Shown piece by piece: positions 22,901-34,100 of a DNA stretch of 64,000 nt. The stretch lies in contig JAPWGK010000008.1 in the NCBI GenBank assembly GCA_029641185.1, positions 1,364,001-1,428,000 of the forward strand, given 5' to 3'. Every line of letters starts with the position of its first letter. Position 1 is the first letter of the stretch. The notes under the pieces are model-generated. The model saw nothing but the letters and a program-made list of their open reading frames with translations. It was not told the origin of the DNA and did no database searches. This DNA is from Pseudofabraea citricarpa. Taxonomy: Eukaryota; Ascomycota; Leotiomycetes; Helotiales; Dermateaceae. A program made the translations under genes and the position numbers.

Positions 22901-25090
22901 ACACACGGAACTCTTTATCTTCCTCGCATTCGGACAGTGACAAAGCGGCCACAAAAACTCAGGGTTTACAGATAACGAAGAAGCACGACGTTTCAAATAA
23001 TGACTTGCTCCGGAGAACAGGTGATGTTCAGGTGTACAAGTACTATCTGAAATCTGTCGGATGGCGCCATGGTGTAATTTTGTTTTTGCTTACTGTGGTT
23101 GTTGAATTCTGTCTGTTCTTTCCTCGTAAGTCTAAATCTACCTCTTACAGAAATCACACCCATGAACCACGCTAAGCGGACATATGTTTGAATAGAAATT
23201 TGGGTCAAGTGGTGGGCTGAAGCAGATGCGCGTCATCCTGGTGCCCAGACTGGATTATACTACAGTGTGTATCTCACTTTTGGTGTCGTTGGGCTTCTTT
23301 TTGTATGGCTCTCTGTGAGGTAAGCAGTTAGCCTTCTCTGTCATCGCAAATCTTCAGTGAAGAAAATTTGGTAACGGTACTTACCTAGGTACAACTTTGT
23401 CATCACTGGACCATATTCAGGAGTCTATCTGCATCTAAAACTGCTCAATACTATAATGCGGTAATAATTTAGCCCTCCCAAAAGAGTAAAGAACGAAACT
23501 TACAAAATATAGCGCACCACTGTCGTTCTTCGTTAAGACTGACACAGGCGTGACAGTCAACAGATTTAGTCAAGACATGTCACTTGTTGATATGGTTCTA
23601 CCAGCTAATGCATGGCTCACTGTGGTCGGAATAATGAAATGTATTGGTATCGCCACTCTCATACTTCTTGGTATCAAATACATGGCTGCGGTAATTCCTT
23701 TCTCGTTGTTAGTCCTGTATACTCTACAGCTATTCTACCTCCGAACTTCTCGGCAGCTACGACACATGGATCTTGAAGCCAAATCTCCCTTATATACACA
23801 TCTACTTGAGATGGTCCAAGGTCTATCCACGATCCGGTCTTACAACTGGACTTCTTCTTTTCTTAAAACCGGTCTCAGTCTTCTCGATATCTCGCAACGA
23901 CCATTTTACTTATTGTATTGTATCCAGCGCTGGTTAAATTTCATACTTGATATATTCGTCGCCGTGCTCGCAGTCATTTTTGTGGCTATTACGGTATCAT
24001 TGAAGGGTCATACGACTGCAGGTGCAGTCGGTCTTGCACTTTTGAATATTCTTAGTCTGAATTCAGCCTTGACTCATACTATTGAAACGTGGACACAGTT
24101 GGAGACTAGTCTTGGCGCGATTGCCAGGTTGAGAGACGTCGAGTCTACTACCGAGTCTGAGGAGGTGGATGAGAGTAACTCTGTCACACCCGAACCAGAT
24201 TGGCCACAAGATGGTAGAATTGTTTTTGAGGGTGTAAATGTTGCCTACACGTAAGTCGTTTCCCAGATTATTTTCTACAGACGAGTGATTTGATACTGAT
24301 ACAGCTCTACCAGGGAGAATTCTAATACAGTGCTCAAAGATATAAATCTCACAATTGAGCATGGAGAGAAGATCGCCATCTGTGGTCGAACCGGCAGGCG
24401 AGTAACCATTCTCTCGTTTTATGAAAGCAAAAAAACAGAAAAGAGGAGAGGAATACGAATAAGCTAATAAATGTTCTGATAATTAGTGGGAAATCATCTC
24501 TCCTCCTAACGCTCACACACCTTCTCCCCCCAAAAGACGGAAGCATCAACATCTCAGGTCGAAACGCCAACTTCATTCCGCGCTCCTATCTCCGCTCCAA
24601 GCTTAATACGATTCCGCAAGAACCCTTCTTCCTTCTTGGCCACATAACAGTCCACGAAAATATCTCTCTATTCTGTTCTTCGGCTCTAGAAGAGTCTACT
24701 ATTATATCCGCACTAGAAACTGTGCACCTCTCGCACTTAATCTCACAACTTTTCTCTCCAATGTCTTCCGTATCACTGTCCCAGGGCGAGAAACAACTCT
24801 TCTGTCTCGCACGTGCGATTGCCAGGAAAGAAACGAGTCCGTTCTTGATCCTCGATGAAGCAAACGCAGCACTAGATCATGAGAAGGATATGCTGATGCG
24901 GGAAATTTTAAAAAAGGAGTTCAAGGCCAAGACGGTGGTTAGTGTGGTACATAAAGTACAGGATATCGTAGGATTCTATGACAAAGTGTTGGTCCTAGAT
25001 CAAGGAAAGGTGGTGGAATTTGATAGGCCAGAGGTGCTGTTACAGAAGGAAGGAGGTATGTTTAGAGGACTGATTAGGGAGAAGGCTTAA
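19992..25090 (+). CDS. ABCC-type (MRP-like) full-length ABC transporter
   Basis: Predicted membrane exporter of about 1,400-1,450 residues, built TMD0-TMD1-NBD1-TMD2-NBD2. The N-terminal TMD0 helices lie in the first two exons. NBD1 has Walker A GKVGSGKST, Q-loop YCDQQPWLLNG, signature LSGGQKQR, Walker B FLVCDDVLSGLD (the Asp replacing catalytic Glu is usual for NBD1 of this subfamily) and H-loop ATHT. NBD2 has Walker A GRTGSGKSS, Q-loop IPQEPFF, a divergent signature LSQGEKQL, Walker B FLILDEANAALD and H-loop VVHK. So NBD2 is the catalytic site. About a dozen introns are present; the one splitting the NBD2 Walker A (24398-24486) has a GC donor. The C-terminus lies 138 bp from the convergent P450 gene. 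Export or vacuolar sequestration of the cluster metabolite is the likely role. Confidence 0.9.
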
Positions 25091-25227
25091 GTGTAAGATC
25101 TTGATTTGATTATCTGTGTAAGCGGTTTCATTTTAAGTATTTCGTACTTGCTTTCAATGCTTCCACGATCTTAGTCATTCATTTAGAATATCACATCTGA
25201 CAATATATTATGTGCCCCCATTAATTC

Positions 25228-27167
25228 TCAGGCCTCTCTCAATTTCACCACCATAGGGATTCCATCTTTTGGCTTCGCAGCCAGCTTCAGCTCCTGATAA
25301 GCCTTACCTCCCCAGCCCTCAATGCTCTCTCCATTCTCATTCAACACTGGCGTAAAATCAAAGAACCTCGCGGTGAGAGCAATGATAACCCTCGCTTCGA
25401 TGAGCGACAATTGCTGACCTATACAATTTCTCGGTCCCTTCTCGAACGGCAGAAACGCGGCAGCTTGGTGCTGAGTTGGGTCGAGGAATCGATCAGGGTT
25501 GAACTCGCTTGGGGATTCCCAGTGTTCTGGAGAGCGGTGCATGGCAGATGCTAGGTTACAGACTGGATACCTTTAGAAATCATATTGTGAGGCGAGGGAA
25601 GAGGGGTAAGGACGAACTCATATGATCTTGTAGTGGGTATTCTCTACCTTCGAACTTAACGGTAGCGCTAATAATATGGTAAGTGAATCGTCGTTTAGAC
25701 AGGAGGAGGGGCTTACCCAGCTGGTGCTTGCCTGACTGTGAATCCAAATGGGTACAACCTGAGGGTTTCTTTCAACAGCGCAAGGGTCAATGAAAGTTGA
25801 TTCAAGAGTACTGGCTCCTTGTTCAAAGATTCAAGGGTCTTTTCCAAACCAACTCCAAAGACCTCGTCGTGTTCTTGACGAACACGGGCTAAGTACTCGG
25901 GATTTTGTGAGAGGAGATAGATTGCGTACTTGAAATAACAAGTCAGAATAGCCATCAACTTAGTAGCAGACGAAGAAAATTACCGTGACAAGAGAAGCCG
26001 TAGTATCATGGCCAGCAATGAGAAAGGTCTTTGCGCTACAAACAATCAGCTTGTTCTTGACCCATAAAATATAGAGGACCATCTCATACTTATCCAGAGC
26101 GATCTTCATCAACTCATCATTATTATTGACTGTGCTATTCTTCCCGTTTTCCTTGCGATACCCTTTGATAGCAAGATCCAAAATAGATTTAGAAGTACCA
26201 TCTTCAGCCTTTCCGGCGTAGCGTTCACGAATGACTTTCTCGAGTTGTTTATCAAGCTTGCGAGTATACCAATCCATCATAAACGGCGACAGAAATTTCC
26301 GGAATGGATTTGCCATAGCTCCAGCAGTCCACTAACACAACATCAGTCCGAATCACATTAATTAATGAAGTGGTCTCATTAACAAACGAGGCGATAAAAT
26401 ACGAGGGAAACCGAACAAAAGAAAGCTACAAACCTCGGTAGTGGACCGAAAAGCGTCATAGACTTCACTCTTCTCGCTCTGAGACTTCAACCTGATATCA
26501 AACCCCGACCTCGCAATAACATCAATAGCCAGTCTGAGCACAAGGTCATTAAGCTGGAAGGTAGAGCCCTGGATCGCAAGCTGGGTGAGTTTCTCTCTGA
26601 ACACAAGCGTCTCCTCGACCATGCCCTGCACGAGGGTGATCAGATGAGCCGAAGCGAAAGCCGGGGAGAACCAAGCACGCTGAGCAGCCCATTCGGCACC
26701 CTGGGTCGAGAAGATACTCTTGGTGCCAACAAGACCGCGCAAGAAGGAATTTGAGAACGGATGGCGTGCGAACCCTTGAATCTGCGCCACAAGACTCGGA
26801 TCCGTGATAAAGACCATGGGTTCCCCAAAGGGGTAGATGTCAATGTAGTATATGCCCCGGAAGTTGTAGTGCCGCGCCATGTCGGTGAACATGGCTTGTG
26901 GGTGTGCATCCGCTGGGTACCGCTTCATCCATTCTCCAAGTATCTTTGAATTTCCTAGAACGAGTGTGTGCTCGGGACTCGGCTTGTGCGTATGTTAATT
27001 CGAGGTGTTTCTAGAAGCTGCATTGTTTTGAGGCAGGAAAAACTCACGAGATCCCGATACAGCCTACGGTGGCGAACGAGTTTTATGGCGAAGTTCACAA
27101 GGTAAGCGAATATAAGGCCGATTGCAAGCCAGATCAAATTGCCGAAGAGGAATGCTGAAGGAGCCAT
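25228..27167 (-). CDS. cytochrome P450 monooxygenase
   Basis: Microsomal P450. The start at 27167 (MAPSAFLFGN) opens directly onto an N-terminal membrane anchor with about 20 hydrophobic residues and then basic residues. The proline region and substrate-recognition part follow (EWMKRYPADAHPQA, with the PxxHPQ that recalls CYP59/StcS-like fungal P450s; weak). The I-helix has AGHDTTAS (oxygen activation), the K-helix LKETLRLYP (ExxR), and the heme loop FEKGPRNCIG with the Cys thiolate ligand. About five or six short introns split the gene, and it ends VVKLREA. All catalytic landmarks are intact. It lies between the ABC transporter (convergent) and the PKS (same strand, 1 kb downstream of its stop), so it is the likely oxidase of the polyketide. 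Which carbon it oxidises cannot be told. Confidence 0.92.
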
Positions 27168-27330
27168 TTTGTGTGAAGTATGCTCTACTGAATTCTGGGG
27201 ATTGGGGAGTGTAAATACATACATGTCGCTAATGTCAAGGTCCCTCGTTTTAGCTTCCTGGTGTTAAGCTAAGTAACCTTTCAGTAGTGCTGGCATATCG
27301 GACATGAGATATTAACAAAACCCAACCACA

Positions 27331-27345
27331 AAGTCGGACATGTCG
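27331..27345. promoter_or_regulatory. candidate Zn2Cys6-type site upstream of P450
   Basis: AAGTCGGACATGTCG contains a near-palindrome CGGACATGTCG, about 165 bp upstream of the P450 start. The same 15 bases recur at 40307-40321. A shorter copy TCGGACATG lies at 27298-27306. CGG-type half sites are bound by fungal Zn2Cys6 regulators; binding here is inference. Confidence 0.35.
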
Positions 27346-27890
27346 GGCTTCACAGAACTCCGCATGGCCTTTCAAAAACGTCAATTCCATCTCCTTGGAG
27401 CTTAAAGCTCGGTGTAGCTCACTGTCGGTTCTTCGGGCCCGAGCTGGCATGGTTGGTGTGGGGTTTGAAGAATGGATAATGCTCGAATGCTGTCAATTAC
27501 TGGCTAGCGATTGGCCTGTTGATCCCCAAATGCTCAATAAGGTTTCCAAGAACAGTCTGTGCGAGCGCCACCACAACTTCAAAGTTCTTAAATGTATCTC
27601 TTGGGGTAAGGTTTGTAGGTTGCCGTCAAAAGCTTTATGCTTTTATTACTTATTGATATGCTGAATGGCAGAGCCTTCCTCTAGTTTCCAACCCTTCCCT
27701 CTTGTTCTCCTAACAGAATGAGAAAATATAGAGAGAGAATTGTGAACAAGCGAGAAGAGGATCAAGGCAGGAAGAAAAAGGTCGAATAACTTACAGACAC
27801 TAGGTAATCTGTGGAGAGACTGGATACTCATTCATTATCGTGTTGGCTTGCGTTTATACTACAGTGGTCTAGTTGTGAAAGCCTTCCCTT

Positions 27891-27911
27891 TATTTAAGCG
27901 TCGCTTAAATA
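27891..27911. repeat. 10-bp perfect inverted repeat in the PKS 3' flank
   Basis: Arms TATTTAAGCG (27891-27900) and CGCTTAAATA (27902-27911) surround one base. Allowing G:U pairs, the flanking CCCTT and GGGGG extend this to about 15 bp as RNA. It lies 269 bp beyond the PKS stop codon on the transcribed side, so it could be a 3'-UTR hairpin, or a DNA-binding palindrome for the downstream P450. Confidence 0.6.
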
Positions 27912-28179
27912 GGGGGTGGGGGGGGAAGGTCACAATCCCTGCACAGATTATCATTTCCACATAAAGTAAAAGAGAGTCAATTAAGTTAACAAAACGTAAC
28001 CAACTACTTGCTAATAACCAAAACTCGAAAATAATCACTTCATTAGTACCAAAGCTCGTTCCAAACTCCCAAACCCAAATTTCCGCAAATCCCCCCAAAG
28101 TAACCAAAAAGGTGATAAAAGAAAAGGAATCAAGATAACTAAAGCAACCCAAAATTTTGCAGTTTATCCAAAAAGCGCT

Positions 28180-31100
28180 TTAAGTGGTTATTGCCACGGG
28201 TGCAATCTTAGATATAATTTTCTCGCATAGCGCAAAGAGCGAAGTGGCGTTTGTGATCTCGAGAGTGGTCAACTCAGCACCCATCTCAAGACGAACCCAG
28301 TTTCTAAACTCGACACCTGCAAGGGAGTCCAAACCATAGCTCGCAAGAGATTTGGCGGGCTCCATGGGTTCGCTAAGACGAAGCGAAGCTGTAAATTGGC
28401 GGCTGACGATCTCAACTGCTGAGTTCAAAACTACAGCGTGATCTGCTCCACCACGGAGCTGCAAGAAAAATGCCTGAATATCCTTTGATCCGTCGTTCTT
28501 GCCAGAATTTCCACCAGTGCCTGCCTGGTCACCAAAACTTAAGCTGGTAAAGCGTGCATCACGAAGAAGTGCCGAGGTATCTTTCTGTGGCACGGTGATG
28601 CCTGTGATAAGTTGTGCAGTACTAGATGAATTGATGGGTGAGCCTTGCTGCTGCAAAATAGAGAACCGCAAAATCTTGTGGAGCAAACGCTCATTGATTG
28701 GTGTCCAAACATCCCCGTCGAATTTCGTTTGGAGATCTGCGTTTTCGGCAACATAGCCAACATCCTCAATTACTCCAAGATCAACAGATGATGCTGCTAA
28801 GCCAAGGCTTCGTCGATATACTGCAAAGTTGTCGAGGAAGACATTTGCTGCTGCGTAATTAGCTTGACCCTTCTGACCTACAACCCCAGAAATACTGGAT
28901 AGCATGGTGAAAAAGTCCAGGGGTGACTTCTGTTTGAGTGCGACATAGTGGAGATTCCATGTTCCTTGAACCTTAGAAGTAATGGTCTCGTGAAATTCTT
29001 TCACTGTCATCGAAGCAAAGATTTTATCCTATGGATGTTAGCAAATTAGTCACCAAAAAGAAATGAGTATTTATTTACCCGCAAAACCATAGCACCTTGG
29101 ATCACGCCCCCGATTGGTAGTGAAGCCTCATCAAAGGCACGTCTGACATCAGCAGGAACTGATACATCGCCTTTGATGAGATCGACTTGGCATCCCTCAG
29201 CATAAATATTCTTCAGGATTCCTTGCGATCGGTCATCGGCATAACCACTCCTCGAGAGAATGACCAGATTCTTGGCACCAAGTCTAGCAAGGTAGATAGC
29301 AAGACTTCCACAAAGTCCCTTCAAACCACCAACAATAAGGTACGAGGCATTGGAACGAAGGGTAAGGGTTCGAGGAGCAGGCCGGACCTGAATACATTAG
29401 CAGTGAATCATGAATTAGGGGCAAGAACTTACCAGAACTTCAACATTGGCATCTGGTCCATTAGAAATCACAACTTTACCAAGATGAGTGCCAGCACGAA
29501 GGTAGCGGAGGGCCTCAACAATCTCTTCGAAAGGGAATATCTTAACAGGAGATATGGGCTTAACACGACCTGTGGCAACTAATGCCATGAGCTCTCCCAG
29601 AAGTCTACATAAACGTTAGTAATTAAAATCGCATGGTATAAATATGACACCTACTTAGCGATCAACGGATCCGAGATTGACACGTGCGACATATCAACCC
29701 CACGATATGATGCGTTGCGGTTGAAGGGCTCCATGGACAAGCTGTTCCGATCAAGAACATCCTTCTTGCCAATTTCAATAAAGTTTCCTCCATCAGCAAT
29801 ACAGCGCCAAGATTCATCGAGTAGTTCTCCTGTCAAGGAGTTGAGAACAACATCCACGCCTCTGCCTTTTGTAATTTTCATAATCTTAGCAGCAAACTCG
29901 ATAGATCTCGATGAAAATATGTGTTCTATTGGGATTCCAAACGTGTCCATAAGGAATTTACGCTTCTCGTTGTTGCCTACAGTTGCATAGACAGTCGCTC
30001 CGACATACTGGCATAGTTGAATAGCTGCAATACCAACACCACCAGAAGCAGAGTGGATGAGTACTGTTTGTCCTTGCTTCATTCGTGCGATATGAAGTAA
30101 GCCGTAGATAGCGACAAGGTAGACACTAGGCATCGTTGCAGCATCCTATACTGCTGTTAACACATAGCAAGACGATAAATAGGATTTGCTTACCTCAAAA
30201 GACATCCAGTCAGGCAGTGGGAAGGTTCTTGGAACAGAGACCTGCACTCTATTCGCGAAAGTTCCCTTCTCGTAGACAAGAACTCTCTGTCCCACATGTA
30301 ATGTGTCAACCGAAGATCCAATTCGTCGAATGACACCTGCTCCTTCAAGACCAGGTAAGTGTTCATTTTCTGGCACGATACCCATAGTGACAGCAACATC
30401 CTAGATGAGATATTAGTAAGCTTCGAATATATTTGAGAGTGTATTTACCTTGAAGTTGACACCGGCTGCATAAATTTCAACCTCGACAAAATCATCGCGA
30501 AGAGGAAGCTCTGTTGTAGAAACCTCGGCAAATCGAAGAGAGTCCAATGTACCCAAACGCTCGCAGCGAAGTCTGATACAAGTATTCGAGTCATGAAGGT
30601 TCTTCATGACAAGTTCGGCACCATCGTTGTCCTCTTTCTCGGCCTGGTTAATCATATCATCAGGTCGAATTCTGCTAATATGCATAATACCGCGACGCTC
30701 GACAAATTCGTGCTCGATCCCTGTCTTTGGAGAAGGTTTCTCGAGGTAAGTTAGCATACGCTCGATAGCTGTCAAGGTATCAGGGCCCGAATTAGTAGCC
30801 ACATCTAAAGTCGTCAAGTTGAGAATTGGATCCTCTGCCCGCATCGTTCTGGCCATGCCATGAATCATAGCGTTGTTGGGATCCGTAACTTCGTATTGAG
30901 AGCCGGCGGTGACCCAGAGAATTCGATGCTCCAATGTAGCGAGCTCTTTGATAACTTCCCATTGATCTTCGGCAACTCCAGCAAGCAATGGTGAAGAAAG
31001 ATCATCCATAATGAGGAGGATGCTATCCGGTTTCAGCTCTATATGTGGAGCATAATGTTCTTCTTTTTCCCAGCCACGTTGTGCATGGTGCTCTTGGATG

Positions 31101-34100
31101 TTCCAGCCTCGTTCCACAAGAGAGTTTTTGATAGAATTCACAGAATGTTTCGGATTTGAGAGATAAATCAAATCGACGCATGCACTGGTCGTTTGTTTTT
31201 CGATATCTTGTACGATGGCAACCGAAAGGTGAACATTTTTGTTTTCACTGGGTATCTTTATTGGATTGTTGAATCCACTAGCGTGTATGATATCAGCAGT
31301 AGCCGTTGTTTTGCCCTGATTAGATTAGCAATCATAAACTTGTCTCTGCAGCTAAGATGTAGCAAACTCACAATCGACAGGGCTCGAGTCTCCCCAACAA
31401 GGATAATGTCAGATTCATCCGAATCAGACTTTGCAGCTGTGAAAATATTAGCGACAAGTAGAACATTGGGCAAATCAACTTACTTGGTGGTCGAGATGGT
31501 CCGTCCTCTATTACGATAAGATGTCCACCCTCTTTAAGTAGGCTGCGTGCATTGCGAACTGTATTGGTAACAATCTTCTGAGACACGGGAGACTGAAAGG
31601 AAATGTCAGTAAGACAAGAATTGCTGATATAGTGATGTTAGCTTACCAGCTTCAAGAGGACCAGGTCGAAGTCGGTATCCGAAAGCGAATTATCGTATTT
31701 TGCCTTGGTAATATCCAGTAAGCTAAATTTCGCGTTTCCTTGCACACTATACTTCTCCTGTGCGCTCATCAATATTGTCGCATCACTAGAAGTAAAGTGA
31801 TATTCCCCGCAAGCAGCGCGTGCAGATTTATCAAAATCGTCGCCGTCGAGCCAGAGACTTGATAATTCGTCCGGAATCATGCTGACTTCCATAACCTTCA
31901 GATTGGGCTTCTTATGCGCAACTAAGTCAATAACTTGATTGATCTTCCCAGTAGATCTATCTCCTGTATTTGTGTAGAATTCTTCTGTTGGTAGCTCAAG
32001 AAGAGTGTCTTGTGTGAGGAAAGTAACATCTGGCTTCCAATCGATCCTACTATAGCTATGAGCAGCATGAAGGTCTGCCTGAGTATCAAGCTTGGAGTAA
32101 CGAAGTCCCGAGACCTGGAACAATAAAGCACCAGTATTTGGATCGTAAATAGTCGCTCCAGACTTGAAATTCTTTGTCTCGTCGCGTCGGCCAATACCAA
32201 CATACTCAGATGATGTTACTGAGAGACCAATTTCTGGACGAGTCTCTGGTGTATTGATGATTATACTGTCAATCATTGCTGGGACTAATACTGCGTTCAC
32301 CGTGCTTCGGTTTCCTTTCCACAAAGATGGACCAACAGTCTGGAAACAGCCATCGATACATACTGGATGCATTGGGTAAATAGATTGTTCGTAATCTTCG
32401 GCAGGTTCGGTAAGGGATACAAGAGAGCGACTATTTTGGCTGCCAGACAAAGTTTCGACTTCGAGCTGCTTCTGGAACAAAGGTCCGAAATAGTAACCAG
32501 CATCATGCATAGCCTTGTACCATAATTTGCCAGTTGTTGGGTGTTCCAGTGGTGCGATAAGAGTCTTATCAGCAACTATTGTTGTTAGTAATTTAATAGC
32601 AAGATTGGCAGTAAACTTACCCTCTTTGAAATCCTCTTCCATGGTGATAAATCCACTACTGTGTTCAGTCCAGGCATCCCCGATCAGGGAAGAGACCTTC
32701 CACTGATGCCAGGAATCCTTGGGGCCAGGACAAGGCGTTACAGTCAACATAATCTTGCGACCCTCGCCATTCTCTTCAAGAACCAAAGCTTTCGGAAAGG
32801 TGCAATTTCTCAATCTGTATCTGTGCTTATTGGGTACTGGCGTGTCGTTAATGAGATGTATTGCTAAGCGAGACTGATAAAGACCTTCCACTGCCATCGC
32901 TACGAAACCAGCGGCAGGGAAGACAATTTCATGGCCCATCTATGTGAAAAATTTTAATTAGCAATTATTCATTTACTATTGTAATGTTCATTGGGAACTT
33001 ACTCTGTGGTCTTTCAACCAATGCAAATCTTCGACACGCAGGTTTTTCTTCCACGAAGGTGCATTCCAAGACGTGCCCAGAACCTTTGTACCAAGAAGAT
33101 CATGGTGAGGAAATTTTCGGAATCTCCAATCTTTGCTAGCTTCGCTTTCGTGCCAATATTTAGTCGAATGATTCCAGACATAGTTGGGCAGATCAATAAT
33201 GACTGACGGCGGTGTTATGATATTGTCTGTAGTGTCCTCGTTGACTTTGGCCAGATTAACAACTCCTCCGGCAATGAATAGCTTTCCTGCGACATCAAAC
33301 AGAGAATTTATAGCATCTACGCTTCTAGTTGATGCTGCGCAGTATTGAATCTTGTCGCCTTGGCTGCCAAGAGCCTTCTTGATCTGTGCAATAGGACCAG
33401 CTAGAGCTCCACTTGGTCCAATCTCAATCAAAAAGTCAGGGGATTCTTTTTCAGAAAGCATTTGAGTCGCGGCCTCTTCAAATCGTACCGGGGAAGTCAT
33501 ATTGGTCTTCCAATAATCGGCATCTACTGCTCGGTCGAGGAGTCTCCCAGTGACCGACGAGAACATGGATGTCTTATCACTGCCTGCAAGAGGAGAAGTG
33601 CAGTTCTGGTGAAGCAATTCCTCGTAATTTAGAGCAATTTCGGCCATGAATGTTGAGTGGTAGGCAAGATTGACCTGGAGCATTCGAGCAAAATTGCCAT
33701 CAGCTTTAATTTTGGCCATCACCGCCTCCAATTCAGCTACTGTGCCAGACAGTGTAACGCTGTTGGGGCTGTTATAGCAACCAATTCTGACAGATTGTTC
33801 AAATCCTTCGAGGTATTTCTGGACCTGGTCCTGACCAAGTCCTACAGCGCACATACCAACTGCGGCTTTAGAGTCATCGTGGCAATTTGTGGAAGCCTGA
33901 CCACGGAAATAAGCAATCTTGATGGCTTCTTCCTGTGTCAAAAGACCGGCAGCACAGGCGGCAGCTATTTCACCTGAGGAATGACCAACAACGCTCATCG
34001 GCTCAACACCCCACGACGTAAGTACCAAAATCATTGCAAGCTGAAGAGCCGTGCATAATGGTTGAGAGTATTCTGGATTGCGAAGATGATCTCCGGTGCG

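Larger units (their letters stand above)
27168..28179. other. P450 promoter and PKS 3' flank
   Basis: One kilobase without a supportable gene. The P450-proximal part holds two CGGACAT elements (27299-27305 and 27335-27341), the second within a palindrome-like CGGACATGTCG. The PKS-proximal part has a 10-bp perfect inverted repeat (27891-27911) followed by a G-rich tract. The short frames in between have no conserved features. Confidence 0.5.

Noticed and set aside
32900..33000. Apparent frame break in the PKS dehydratase domain
   Set aside because: A normal GT..AG intron (about 32941-32990) restores [14 protein letters not shown], so the domain is intact.
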